NCBI RefSeq assembly: GCF_947499705.1 | Contig: NZ_CANMPJ010000001.1 | Span: 1,027,501-1,091,500, forward strand | DNA: 64,000 nt | DNA from: an uncultured Erythrobacter sp. | GTDB lineage: Bacteria > Pseudomonadota > Alphaproteobacteria > Sphingomonadales > Sphingomonadaceae | Direction of reading: 5' to 3' | Shown here: positions 18,781-27,216 of the stretch, one piece after another | Numbering within the stretch: the stretch's first letter is position 1 | Layout of the letters: every line of letters starts with the position of its first letter | The notes under the pieces: generated by a model | What the model saw: the letters and a program-made list of their open reading frames with translations, nothing else | Database searches by the model: none | Told to the model about the DNA's origin: nothing | Program-made: the position numbers and the translations under genes

Positions 18781-20223
18781 TTGCGGTATTCTCTGATATT
18801 TGTGGTGCTGGCATTGCTGGGAGTTGCACCTGCGTCAGCACAGACCGACGATGCGCGGGTGGCCGAAATCATCGAGCGGCTGACCAATGCCTATGGCGGT
18901 GACGCGCTGACCGAGCTGCAAAGCGTTTCTATCGTCAGCTATCGGCGCCTTGCCTGGCCGGGGCAGGGCCAAACCGCAGGCTTCGTCGAGTATGAGCGCG
19001 ACCGCTTGCGCAAGCACTTCGATCTTGTGAACGAGCACGGGAGCGTTGAGCGCTGGACCCATCAGAACGGCAATGCCTATCACAACCGTTTCGTCGTGAA
19101 CGCGGACGGAGCGACCGCGCTCGACTATTTCGAAATGTCCGCGACGCCGAGCGAACGGGGTGGGTTCTGGCAGTGGTTCAATACCGATTTCCGCAGTACC
19201 GACACCTTGCTCGCCTATCGCATCGCCACAGGGTCGTTGGAGATCGAATATCTCGGTACGGAGGAGTATCGCGGTGTCGTTCACGACAAAATCGCTCTCG
19301 AAGTCAGCCCGGAAACCCAGCGCGCGATCGTCTATATCTCACGCGCGGACGGGCTTATCCACCGCCTCACAATGATGCGCGAGATTGGCGAAGTGAACTT
19401 GCTGTTCGCCGAACACCGAATGGTTGGCGGTGTCCGCCATGCGTCCGAGTTCTACATCTATCTGGGCGACACGCTTACCGAGTTCGACACAGCGATAACG
19501 TTCGTTCCGAACGTTGATGTTCAGGCGAGCCTAGTGGTCGGAGATGGGTTCTCTCAGCCCGCCGAAAACGTCGAACAATCGGAGATGACGGTCGAGCAAG
19601 TTGGCGAGGGTGTCTTCATGGTTGGCCGCGAGGATTATGGACTGTTTGTGCTGGATGGCGACGGTGTCATCTCCGTCAACGCCTATGCGGGCCTGAAGGA
19701 TCGCTACGAGGCGTTCACCGAACATCTCGGGCGCGACGTACCGCTCAAAGGCTTGATCGTGACCCACCACCACAGCGATCACATGGATGCTGTTGGCGAG
19801 GCAATTGAACTGGGTGCGACCCTTCATCTGACCAACGAGTCGCATAAGACGCTTCAATCCACCCGCGACGACATGGATGAAATTTCACTCGATATCTTAA
19901 CCGCAGACGACCGAGTAGGTCCGCTGTCGATCTATGTTCGCGGGACGTCGCATGCGAGTGAGAACGCCTTCGTCTATCATTCTGGCGCGAAGGCGTTGTT
20001 TCAAGACGACCATTATCATGGTCTGGTGGCTGACGGACCAAGCCGGGTTCAGCCCTCCGCACTTGAGATGTATCGGATCATTGTGGGACTAGGCTTGGAT
20101 GTCGACTATGTCCTGTCCGGTCATGCGCGCAAGGCAGAACGCTGGGACGATTTTGCGGCAGCAGCCAATGGCCCTAACGCTGGCGACCCGTGTCCTTCCG
20201 AAAGGGAAATATGCCGCTTGTGA
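18781..20223 (+). CDS. Secreted metallo-beta-lactamase-fold hydrolase
   Basis: I chose the TTG at 18781: it has GGAGG five bases upstream and opens directly into a signal peptide (RYSLIFVVLALLGVAPASA). Residues 25-255 form an unassigned N-terminal domain, a feature seen in periplasmic MBL-fold proteins that resemble lipoprotein-sorting folds. The MBL domain follows, with the zinc motif THHHSDHMD near residue 330, then SHASENAFVYH and LSGHARKAE supplying later metal ligands. The substrate cannot be deduced. Its end overlaps the start of the following M13 peptidase gene by 13 bp, so the two are probably co-translated. Confidence 0.88.
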   Translation: MRYSLIFVVLALLGVAPASAQTDDARVAEIIERLTNAYGGDALTELQSVSIVSYRRLAWPGQGQTAGFVEYERDRLRKHFDLVNEHGSVERWTHQNGNAYHNRFVVNADGATALDYFEMSATPSERGGFWQWFNTDFRSTDTLLAYRIATGSLEIEYLGTEEYRGVVHDKIALEVSPETQRAIVYISRADGLIHRLTMMREIGEVNLLFAEHRMVGGVRHASEFYIYLGDTLTEFDTAITFVPNVDVQASLVVGDGFSQPAENVEQSEMTVEQVGEGVFMVGREDYGLFVLDGDGVISVNAYAGLKDRYEAFTEHLGRDVPLKGLIVTHHHSDHMDAVGEAIELGATLHLTNESHKTLQSTRDDMDEISLDILTADDRVGPLSIYVRGTSHASENAFVYHSGAKALFQDDHYHGLVADGPSRVQPSALEMYRIIVGLGLDVDYVLSGHARKAERWDDFAAAANGPNAGDPCPSEREICRL

Positions 20224-22280
20224 GATTGCGCTCTGAAGTGAAACGCTGGGTCTTCGGAGCAGCCTCATTGGTGTGCCTGGCACCGCTGGCCCATGCGGAT
20301 TCGACGGGACCATCCCATGGAGAATGGGGCGTCCAGACCGAGCATCTAAGCGAGACCATCAAACCAGGCGACGATTTCTACACTTACGTCAACGAAGGCT
20401 GGATCAACGCCACGCCGATACCGCCCGACCGGAATTTCCTGTCCGAACCATGGGTCGCGCAGCTCAAGATCTACGATGATGTCGCAGCAATCATGGAAGG
20501 GATACTCACCCAACCCCGTGCCGCCGAGGGATCCGCCGAGCGGCGGCTGCAAGATCTGCATCGCAGCTATATCGACGCGGAAAGGATCGAGGCACTCGGT
20601 GTTGCGCCTATTCAGGGTGGGCTTGATCGGATCGCACGGATCGAAACCCATGATCAGGTCGCGCAGTTCATGGGCGATCCCATGGCGAGTTCGTTGTTCC
20701 ACCTGATCGTAAAACCTCCGGTCGATATGCAAGGCGGCTACATCCTCTCGCTGGAGCAGTACCGCGTCACTGGGCTCGGTCTGCCGGGTCAGGTCTATTA
20801 CAAGAGCGACGAAGAACCGTTCGGGGGCCATCGCGCCGCCTATCTCGATTACATCGCGGAAAGCTTTGCTCTGGCTGGGCTTTCCGATGGCCCTGCGCAT
20901 GCCGAACGCGTTCTCGACCTGGAAACGCGCTTCGCAAATGTGATGTGGGATTTTGCGCGCCTCCGCGATGCGGGCGCAGCGTTCGACCTGATCTCGACGG
21001 CTCAATTGCGCGAGAAAGCACCTGGTTTCCCCTGGGACGCTTACTTCGAGGCGAAGGGCATCTGGGACCTCAATGCCGTCAATTTCGGGATCGGCGGCAT
21101 CACCGAAAGCGCCGCGCTGTTTAACAAAATCCCGATTGAAAGCTGGAAGAGCTATCTGGCCTTCCATTGGGTCCGCAATCATGCCGACTACCTGCCAGAT
21201 CGCTTTGGAGAGAGCCGTTTCCGATTCTACGATCAGCGCCTGTATGGCGTTGCTGAACGGACATCACGGGGTGATCGCGCGACAGAACTGATTCAGGGCG
21301 AGCTGGGCTGGGATGTGGGCTCGCTCTACGTCGCCAAACACTTTCCTGAATCCAGCAATCAAAAGGTGCTGGAAATCGGCGAATATGTCCGCCGGGCCTT
21401 TCGCGAGCAATTGCTCGAAACCGAGTGGATGGACGATGTCACGCGAGCCGAAGCATTGGCTAAGGCCGATGCCATTATCTTTGAGATAGCCGAGCCTAAG
21501 GAGCGCCCCGATCTCGCTGCCCTTGAGACGCGATCGGATGATCTGATTGGCAATATCCGCCGCCTGCGTGAGGAGCGTTGGAAGTTGGATCTCGACCGGC
21601 TTGGGCGGCCAATCTCGCGCTGGGGCGACTGGAACATGTACCCGCACCGCGTGGGCCTGGGCTTTCACCAGCAATACAACAAGATATTCATCACGGCGGG
21701 CGCATTGCTTCCGCCGTTCTTCGATCCGAAGGCCGATATGGCGGTAAACTTCGGGTCGATTGGATCGACCAGTGGGCACGAATTCGGCCACTCTCTCGAC
21801 GACCAGGGTTCAAAGTTCGACAGCCGGGGCGCCTTGCGCGATTGGTGGACCCCGGCTGCTCGCGCGGCCTACGAACAGCGGACCAGGCGACTGATCGAGC
21901 AATTCGGTGACTACGAGGCTCTGCCGGACGTTTCGCTCAAGTCCGATCAGATGATCGGAGAGATTGTCGGCGACCTGACGGGAGCCTTGATCGGTCGGCG
22001 CGCCTATGAACTTTATCTTCAAGATCATCCTGAAGAAGCCGGGCTGGTCTTGGGAGGATTTACCGGGCCGCAGAGATACTGGCTGGCGCTGACGCAGAAA
22101 ACTCGGATGGTGGCAAACGATGAGGCTCTGCGGAGCATGGCCCGTCAGGCTTCGCAACCGCCGCCGCCATTCAGCGTAAACGGTGTCCTTTCGAACCTGG
22201 AAGACTGGTATCGCGATTTCGAGGTGGAGCCGGGCGCGGCAATGTACCTGCCTGATGAACTCCAGACTCCGCTGTGGTGA
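20211..22280 (+). CDS. M13-family (neprilysin-like) zinc metallopeptidase
   Basis: The ATG at 20211 has AAGGG four bases upstream and begins a 689-residue precursor with a signal peptide ending AHA. The N-terminal M13 signature IKPGDDFYTYVNEGWINAT is present. The zinc site is GHEFGHSLDDQG near residue 522, and the third ligand is Glu in GEIVGDLTGA near 582. In most relatives this last motif reads GENIADL; here Ile replaces the Asn, and the Glu and Asp are kept. Length is normal. M13 enzymes cleave small peptides in the periplasm or at the cell surface. The gene overlaps the preceding MBL hydrolase gene, suggesting a joint secreted hydrolase unit. Confidence 0.93.
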   Translation: MPLVRLRSEVKRWVFGAASLVCLAPLAHADSTGPSHGEWGVQTEHLSETIKPGDDFYTYVNEGWINATPIPPDRNFLSEPWVAQLKIYDDVAAIMEGILTQPRAAEGSAERRLQDLHRSYIDAERIEALGVAPIQGGLDRIARIETHDQVAQFMGDPMASSLFHLIVKPPVDMQGGYILSLEQYRVTGLGLPGQVYYKSDEEPFGGHRAAYLDYIAESFALAGLSDGPAHAERVLDLETRFANVMWDFARLRDAGAAFDLISTAQLREKAPGFPWDAYFEAKGIWDLNAVNFGIGGITESAALFNKIPIESWKSYLAFHWVRNHADYLPDRFGESRFRFYDQRLYGVAERTSRGDRATELIQGELGWDVGSLYVAKHFPESSNQKVLEIGEYVRRAFREQLLETEWMDDVTRAEALAKADAIIFEIAEPKERPDLAALETRSDDLIGNIRRLREERWKLDLDRLGRPISRWGDWNMYPHRVGLGFHQQYNKIFITAGALLPPFFDPKADMAVNFGSIGSTSGHEFGHSLDDQGSKFDSRGALRDWWTPAARAAYEQRTRRLIEQFGDYEALPDVSLKSDQMIGEIVGDLTGALIGRRAYELYLQDHPEEAGLVLGGFTGPQRYWLALTQKTRMVANDEALRSMARQASQPPPPFSVNGVLSNLEDWYRDFEVEPGAAMYLPDELQTPLW

Positions 22281-22415
22281 CGTTCTTTGCGCTTCAATTG
22301 ATGCGGCAGCGGTGACGTCGAAAGCCTTGCAACTTCGCGGGACCAGGCTCAATTGAGTGTAACAGTTGCGCCGTGTTTGGGACTTGGCGCGATCCACGCA
22401 ATGGAGCCTGACCCG

Positions 22416-23750
22416 ATGAATATGCCCGCCGCAAGCCGCCGCCAATTTTTGGGTGCTACCGGCAGTGCCTTTGCCGCACTGCTCGCGAGCGGCTGCATGA
22501 CGCGCGGAGTGGCCGCTCCTGCAACTGGGGGCTCGTTCTCGAATTATGGCCCGTTGCAGCCTGACCCAGCTGGTATGCTCGATTTGCCCAAGGGCTTTTC
22601 ATACAGACTGCTCTCCAGCCTCGGCGATGCGATGAGCGATGGCGGAACCGTGCCAGACAAGGCCGACGGCATGGGGTGCCTCGATCTGGGCAATGGCGAG
22701 ATCGTGCTGGTGCGCAATCATGAGCTTGTGCCGAGTGATGGAGCAGGCGGGCCGATTGCCAAGGGCTTCGGCACGCACAATGGTAACATTGTCCCCGGCG
22801 GCACCACCAACATCGTTCTCGATGCAAAGACTCTCGACGTGAAACGCCAGTTCCGCACGCTCGGCGGGACGATCCGCAATTGCTCGGGCGGGGTTACGCC
22901 TTGGGGTAGCTGGCTGACCTGCGAAGAAGCGCCCACCGGCCCCGGTCAGCGCTATGGTGAGGGCCTAGCAGTCAATCACGGCTGGGTGTTCGAAGTGCCC
23001 GGCTCGGCGACCGGACTGGTCGATCCGGTTCCCCTGCGCGGCATGGGGCGGTTCAATCACGAAGCTGCCTGTGTCGATCCGGCGACTGGCTATGTCTACC
23101 AGACCGAAGATCGCAATTCAGGCGTCGTCTACCGCTTCCTTCCCAAGACTCCTGGCAAACTGTCCGATGGCGGCAAGCTTCAGGCGATGGCGCTTGAGGG
23201 GTTGAGCGACACCCGCAATTGGGAAAACGCCGCGATGCCTGTCGGACAATCTTACACAGTGCGCTGGATCGACCTTGACGAGGTCGAAGCGCCAGAAGAT
23301 GATCTGCGCAAGCGCGCCGCCGCGCAGGGCGCAGCCTTGGTCGCACGCGGCGAAGGCATTCATATGGGCCAGAATGACATGTTCATCTGCTCGACCAGTG
23401 GCGGTGCGAAAAACCTTGGCCAGATATTCAGATTGGTCCCCGGTCGCGGCGCTGGCCCCGATCGGTTCGAGCTGTTCTTCGAAAGCGAAAGCAAGGCGCA
23501 GTTTGATTACGGTGACAACCTATGTGTCGCGCCGAACGGCCACCTGATCGTCTGTGAGGATCAGTACACAGAAGTGGTCGACAACCACCTGCGCGGCATC
23601 ACTCCGGACGGCCGTCCGTATGATTTCGGCCGCTTGCGGATGCAGACTGAGCTGGCAGGCGGATGCTTCTCACCCGATGGTAAGTGGTTCTTTGTAAACG
23701 CCTATGCGCCCACGCGCACGCTAGCCATTACGGGGCCTTGGGCGGCCTAA
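22416..23750 (+). CDS. Tat-exported PhoX/DUF839-like protein
   Basis: The ATG at 22416 follows GGAG by nine bases and gives 444 residues. The N-terminus has a twin-arginine signal, SRRQFLGATG, followed by LLASGC, which could also be a lipobox. The mature part shows PhoX/DUF839 features: LPKGFSYRLLSSLGD, ADGMGCLDLGNGEIVLVRNHE, NCSGGVTPWGSWLTCEE, MGRFNHEAACVDPATGYVYQ and a DNLCVAPNGHLIVCED blade. Alkaline phosphatases of the PhoX class need iron and calcium and act outside the cytoplasm, but many family members are untested, so the phosphatase role is inferred. The coding region ends 66 bp before the island boundary. Confidence 0.88.
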   Translation: MNMPAASRRQFLGATGSAFAALLASGCMTRGVAAPATGGSFSNYGPLQPDPAGMLDLPKGFSYRLLSSLGDAMSDGGTVPDKADGMGCLDLGNGEIVLVRNHELVPSDGAGGPIAKGFGTHNGNIVPGGTTNIVLDAKTLDVKRQFRTLGGTIRNCSGGVTPWGSWLTCEEAPTGPGQRYGEGLAVNHGWVFEVPGSATGLVDPVPLRGMGRFNHEAACVDPATGYVYQTEDRNSGVVYRFLPKTPGKLSDGGKLQAMALEGLSDTRNWENAAMPVGQSYTVRWIDLDEVEAPEDDLRKRAAAQGAALVARGEGIHMGQNDMFICSTSGGAKNLGQIFRLVPGRGAGPDRFELFFESESKAQFDYGDNLCVAPNGHLIVCEDQYTEVVDNHLRGITPDGRPYDFGRLRMQTELAGGCFSPDGKWFFVNAYAPTRTLAITGPWAA

Positions 23751-23815
23751 GGGTTGGTATTTCGAGCTGGGCTTTCCAAAAGCATCGCGCGAATTTTCGA
23801 CTGTTTTGGAAAATC

Positions 23816-23840
23816 TGGCTCCGAGTTGGATTCGAACCAA
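23816..23840. repeat. Distal attachment site (tRNA-Asn 3' end remnant)
   Basis: This 25 bp remnant matches the last 27 bp of the tRNA-Asn gene (including the CCA end) with a 2 bp deletion in the CCCC run. The inner 20 bp are identical to 40978-40997. It is the far junction left after integration; because it is no longer part of a working tRNA, the deletion would carry no cost. A short flank, TGGAAAA, is shared just outside both copies. Confidence 0.85.
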
Positions 23841-23884
23841 ATTGACATAAATATCTATAGTATAAACAGAATTGATGTCAATTT
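23839..23884. repeat. 10 bp inverted repeat beside the attachment core
   Basis: AAATTGACAT (23839-23848) and ATGTCAATTT (23875-23884) are perfect inverted copies separated by 26 bp of AT-rich DNA. They begin at the edge of the att core inside the island. Possible roles are binding of an excisionase or bending protein, or an operator; there is no direct evidence for any of these. Confidence 0.5.
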
Positions 23885-23902
23885 TTCTCACTATTAGAGG
23901 TG

Positions 23903-23921
23903 TTCCCCCATTTCGTCCCCC
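23903..23921. repeat. Candidate integrase arm site, left end
   Basis: TTCCCCCATTTCGTCCCCC matches 40836-40854 at 18 of 19 positions, in the same orientation. One copy lies near each end of the island, as arm-type binding sites of tyrosine integrases do. The assignment as an integrase site is inferred. Confidence 0.55.
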
Positions 23922-24117
23922 GTTGCATTTTTGGTGGAGGTCGTAAATGTCCGGTCTCGGCAATGTTGCGCTAACGAAGGAGCGACTGGGTTTGGGGGTG
24001 GAAGCGGACAATTCCAGCAATCCAAAAGCCTAAGGATGTCTTCCACCGCATAAGAACCGCTTTCTATCCCATCGAAAGATGATAGTCTTTCCTCAGATTC
24101 CAACAGAGGGGTAGCCA

Positions 24118-24507
24118 GTGCAGAAGTCACTCGTTTGCGGTTTGGTGACAGCAGCATTGCTCGCCGCTTCGGCCTCGGCTCAGGAGAAAGACCCGCAGTA
24201 CCTTGAGTCCCGGTTCGACTATTGTCACGAACGCGCTCTCGCTTTCTCAGGCTATGAGGGCAAAGTGCCTGATCGATACCTGCCGGGGGGCGCACTCGAA
24301 GGCGCAGCCAAAGGATCAGGGCTTGGCGCTCTCGGCGCTCTTATTTCCGGCAAGAACAAGAAAGAGCGCAAGAAAGCGGAACGCCGTGGCGCGATTCTAG
24401 GAGCAATCGTTGGCGCGATAAAGCGCGGCGAAGCCAAGAAGGACCAGCAACGCAAAGCGCGAATTTATCGACTTGAATTGGACGCCTGCATGCGCGGCGC
24501 GCGATAG
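24118..24507 (+). CDS. Secreted glycine-zipper protein, copy A
   Basis: 129 residues from a GTG preceded by GAGGGG. A signal peptide ends at ASASAQ. The mature part begins with an acidic and aromatic region containing YCHERALAFSGYEG, then a glycine-rich membrane-like stretch (GSGLGALGALISG), a basic KNKKERKKAERRG block, a second glycine zipper (GAILGAIVGAI) and a charged tail ending LDACMRGAR. Two Cys residues flank the zippers. The same plan recurs in the protein at 33505-33888, and in both places an HdeA-like gene follows, so the pair moves or duplicates as a unit. The function is unknown; an envelope role is likely from the export signal. Confidence 0.75.
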   Translation: MQKSLVCGLVTAALLAASASAQEKDPQYLESRFDYCHERALAFSGYEGKVPDRYLPGGALEGAAKGSGLGALGALISGKNKKERKKAERRGAILGAIVGAIKRGEAKKDQQRKARIYRLELDACMRGAR

Positions 24508-24518
24508 GAGCAACCATT

Positions 24519-24866
24519 ATGAAGAAGTCACTCATTGCAGGATTTGCGCTAGCAGGCAGTCTCTTTGCAGCTAGTCACGCGTTCGCGAACGAATCTGCGC
24601 AGAAACAGGATCTCGGTGATTTTGGCCTGGAATCGACTGATGTCGTTGATTTGGGGGAATTGCGGTGCTGGGATATGGTCACCCTGAGCGAGGATGATCG
24701 CGCGTTCGCCATGGTCCTCTTATACGGTTTTGCGCGAGGTCAGGCTTCCGAGTCGAAAATGTCAGCTCGCGACGTTCAGACTGCGGTCGTGAACACCATG
24801 CTCGAATGCGTTGACAAGCCAAACGAGAAGGCTCTCGACGTACTGAAGACGCATATTGTTAAGTAG
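24519..24866 (+). CDS. HdeA-like periplasmic small protein, copy A
   Basis: 115 residues with a signal peptide (MKKSLIAGFALAGSLFAASHAFA). The mature domain has the HdeA-type layout of about 80 residues with two Cys: LRCWDMVTL, a central helix LLYGFARG and VVNTMLECVDKP. HdeA proteins are acid-activated periplasmic chaperones that stop aggregation. The similarity here is in pattern rather than close identity, so chaperone activity is inferred. It starts 11 bp after the glycine-zipper gene, in one transcription unit. A second, clearly related copy is at 33927-34316. Its stop abuts the end of the next gene on the other strand. Confidence 0.7.
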   Translation: MKKSLIAGFALAGSLFAASHAFANESAQKQDLGDFGLESTDVVDLGELRCWDMVTLSEDDRAFAMVLLYGFARGQASESKMSARDVQTAVVNTMLECVDKPNEKALDVLKTHIVK

Positions 24867-25373
24867 CTAGACCGCGCCTGACGTAGTGAGGAGCTGCGCA
24901 GCGAACAAAGCGGAAAAGGCAAATCCTGCGGCGGCCAACGCCGTGACAAAGCGTTTACGCTTGCTTTCTCTGAGTAATGAAATCTGCATCAACTCGTTTG
25001 CGATTTCATCGACGGGATCGCATTGCTCTGCGGCTTCGATCAGATGCTTCGCCGAACCATACCGGTCCGGATGAAGGTAGAAGATGTGGCTGCGGCCATC
25101 TTCTGTCTCCGCTTGAGTGGATTTGCGAACTGGATAGAGAACATACCCAAACAAGGCGATCGGCAGGACGACGAGGAACCAGGCAAGTGCAATTGTTACC
25201 ACATTCGCGGCCCCTTGCTCGCTCCCAAGTTTGCCAATGTCACTGATGATATTCAGCGCAAAGATGTAGCCAACGCCGACGATTTGTGCCTTCGTATCGT
25301 ATGCGCGAACCGAGACCTGCGCCTCATCAAGACTGTCCTTCAGAAGCGCGAAGGTCTCATTCCTCGTACTCAT
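24867..25373 (-). CDS. Small three-span membrane protein, PycTM-like
   Basis: 168 residues. The N-terminus is a charged helix (NETFALLKDSLDEAQVSVRAYDTKAQI) followed by spans near 29-46 and 58-82, a cytoplasmic stretch with SHIFYLHPDRYGSAKHLIEA, and a last span near 141-162. This resembles the PycTM/SLATT type of membrane effector found in cyclic-nucleotide defence systems, whose first helix often carries a D-K-A pattern as here. No nucleotide cyclase gene is adjacent, so a defence role is speculative. It is the last gene of the efflux operon, 10 bp after the DUF4136 lipoprotein gene. Confidence 0.6.
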   Translation of the reverse strand: MSTRNETFALLKDSLDEAQVSVRAYDTKAQIVGVGYIFALNIISDIGKLGSEQGAANVVTIALAWFLVVLPIALFGYVLYPVRKSTQAETEDGRSHIFYLHPDRYGSAKHLIEAAEQCDPVDEIANELMQISLLRESKRKRFVTALAAAGFAFSALFAAQLLTTSGAV

Positions 25374-25383
25374 CTATGTTCAC

Positions 25384-25968
25384 TTAACTTGGCGGAAACT
25401 TGGCAAGAATAAGAACGACATCGGCGGCAGCCGTGTTGGTCTCGCCGCGAAGCTCAGAACGAGTGAGGTTGCGCTCTCCTGCACCATGCCAAACCGGCGT
25501 TCGGCGAGAAACATCGAATACATCGACTGCCAAAGTGCCCTCAGTGTATTCTCGAACCTCAGTGCGCAACGGCGGCGTCATGCTCGGCAGACGAGGCCAA
25601 TACGAATTGCCCCAAGTCCAACGGACTCGATCCTGCCAGAAATAGTCTGGGGTCTGCGTAATCCGGGTGCCATCGCGAGTGCCGATTGTGAAGGAGACCG
25701 CGAAATCTGCCTCCTGCAAGTTCTCTGTAAAGCGATATCCCTTGCCGATCAGATCAGCTTTGATCGCTTGAGCGACATCGGCCTGGACAGTCGGCGGAAC
25801 CGATCGTGCGCCAAGAACAACCATCGGGCTTTCGCCCGCCCATGCGAATGACTGATATTCGCTGAAGTTCTGAGCCTCGTCAAAATCGGTCGAGATGCGC
25901 CCGGTTGTGGCGCAGGCCGACAGAGCCAATGCAGCTGCCGCAGCAACAATGCTCGTGTAGAGCTTCAT
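25384..25968 (-). CDS. DUF4136-type lipoprotein
   Basis: The ATG at 25968 has GGGAG upstream and yields 194 residues. The N-terminus ends in a lipobox, LALSACATTG, so the mature protein should be lipid-anchored. DUF4136 features follow: STDFDEAQNFSEYQSFAWAG, LIGKGYRFTENLQEADFAVSF and a C-terminal TEGTLAVDVFDVSRRTPVWHG. The family is common in the Gram-negative envelope but has no established function. It lies 24 bp downstream of gltS in the same operon. Confidence 0.85.
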   Translation of the reverse strand: MKLYTSIVAAAAALALSACATTGRISTDFDEAQNFSEYQSFAWAGESPMVVLGARSVPPTVQADVAQAIKADLIGKGYRFTENLQEADFAVSFTIGTRDGTRITQTPDYFWQDRVRWTWGNSYWPRLPSMTPPLRTEVREYTEGTLAVDVFDVSRRTPVWHGAGERNLTRSELRGETNTAAADVVLILAKFPPS

Positions 25969-25992
25969 ACCCGGATCTCCCCTATCCAATCC

Positions 25993-27210
25993 TCAGAGCG
26001 TCAAGAAGAACTGTATCAGAAATGCGTTCGCGACGTCGACAAAGAACGCCCCGACCAAAGGCACAATGATAAAGGCCGTGGGCGCTGGGCCGTGCGTCTT
26101 TGTGACTGCGGACATATTTGCGATGGCCGTTGGGGTCGCGCCAAGCCCAAAACCTGCGAAGCCCGCTGACAGCACAGCCGCAAGGTAGTTTCGACCCATA
26201 ACTGGGAACACGACGAACAGGATGAAAAGGACCGCGACAATGACCTGCGCGGCCAAGATCCCAAATAGTGGTCCGGCAAGGCCCGCCACTTCCCAGAGCT
26301 GCATGCCCATCAGCGACATGGCAATGAAGAGGCCGAGCGAAAACTCAGAGATCAGCGCGAGCGCTTTAGTACCGGTTGGCCATGGGGCCTTCTTCGCCAC
26401 AAGCGGGAAGGTGTTGGTCATCAGGATTGCGACCATCATGCACGACACGAACAATGGTAACTTCAACCCAAACTCAGCGATGGCAATGTTCAATCCAAAA
26501 CCAATTATCATGGCAATATGGATGACCAATATCGCGCCCATCAGGTTGAGGTGTGTGATTGTGGTGTCGTCTTGCTTCTCGCGCTCGATACCGACCATCA
26601 GGTTGCCTTCGGTTTCGGATTTGAGATTGTAGCGCGACAGGAGGAAGCTTGCGATTGGGCCGCCAAGCAAACTGGCGATGACCAGACCAATCGTGGCCGC
26701 TGCGACACCAATCTCTAATGCGTTGGTCACACCTTGTTGTTCTGCAATGGTCGGTGCCCACGCAATGGCCGTGCCATGTCCGCCTGCAAGCGATGCTGAT
26801 CCGACAAGAACGCCTACTCCGCTAGGCTGCCCCATTGCTGCTGCGGCAGCGAAGCCGACTGTGTCCTGGAGAGTCAGATAAGCGAGCGTGAGACCGAGAA
26901 AAATCACCAAAGGCTTCCCACCGGCCAAGAGCTGGCCGAACCGAGCGTTGATCCCGATTGCTGTGAAGAAATAGATCAGGAAAACATCTCGGGCATAGAG
27001 GCTGTATTCGATCTCCAGCCCGAATGAGGCATACAGGATCAACCCAACCACCGACGCGATTATTCCACCCGTCACCGGCTCCGGAATGTTGTACTTCTGC
27101 AGAAAGTCAATCCGGTTGGTAATCGTAATCCCAACGAACAGGACGATGATACCGAGCGTAAGCGTGACGAAGTCATCGACCTGCAGAATGTTGCCGTTGA
27201 TGATCTCCAT
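25993..27210 (-). CDS. gltS: Sodium/glutamate symporter GltS
   Basis: A 405-residue carrier with ten or more membrane spans that imports glutamate with sodium. GltS signatures are clear: NIPEPVTGGIIASVVGL near residue 40, the first-half reentrant loop LVGSASLAGGHGTAIAW near 145, and the second-half counterpart GLGATPTAIANM near 370. Length is normal. It begins only seven bases after the stop of the outer-membrane efflux gene, so it is transcribed with the RND system. That pairing is unusual and may mean the efflux system and glutamate uptake serve one stress response. Confidence 0.93.
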   Translation of the reverse strand: MEIINGNILQVDDFVTLTLGIIVLFVGITITNRIDFLQKYNIPEPVTGGIIASVVGLILYASFGLEIEYSLYARDVFLIYFFTAIGINARFGQLLAGGKPLVIFLGLTLAYLTLQDTVGFAAAAAMGQPSGVGVLVGSASLAGGHGTAIAWAPTIAEQQGVTNALEIGVAAATIGLVIASLLGGPIASFLLSRYNLKSETEGNLMVGIEREKQDDTTITHLNLMGAILVIHIAMIIGFGLNIAIAEFGLKLPLFVSCMMVAILMTNTFPLVAKKAPWPTGTKALALISEFSLGLFIAMSLMGMQLWEVAGLAGPLFGILAAQVIVAVLFILFVVFPVMGRNYLAAVLSAGFAGFGLGATPTAIANMSAVTKTHGPAPTAFIIVPLVGAFFVDVANAFLIQFFLTL

Positions 27211-27216
27211 TGCGCT

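Noticed and set aside
23841-23870. A sigma-70 promoter (TTGACA followed by TATAAA) at the left island end
   Set aside because: The spacing of 13 bp is too short for a working promoter, and the TTGACA is part of the 10 bp inverted repeat.
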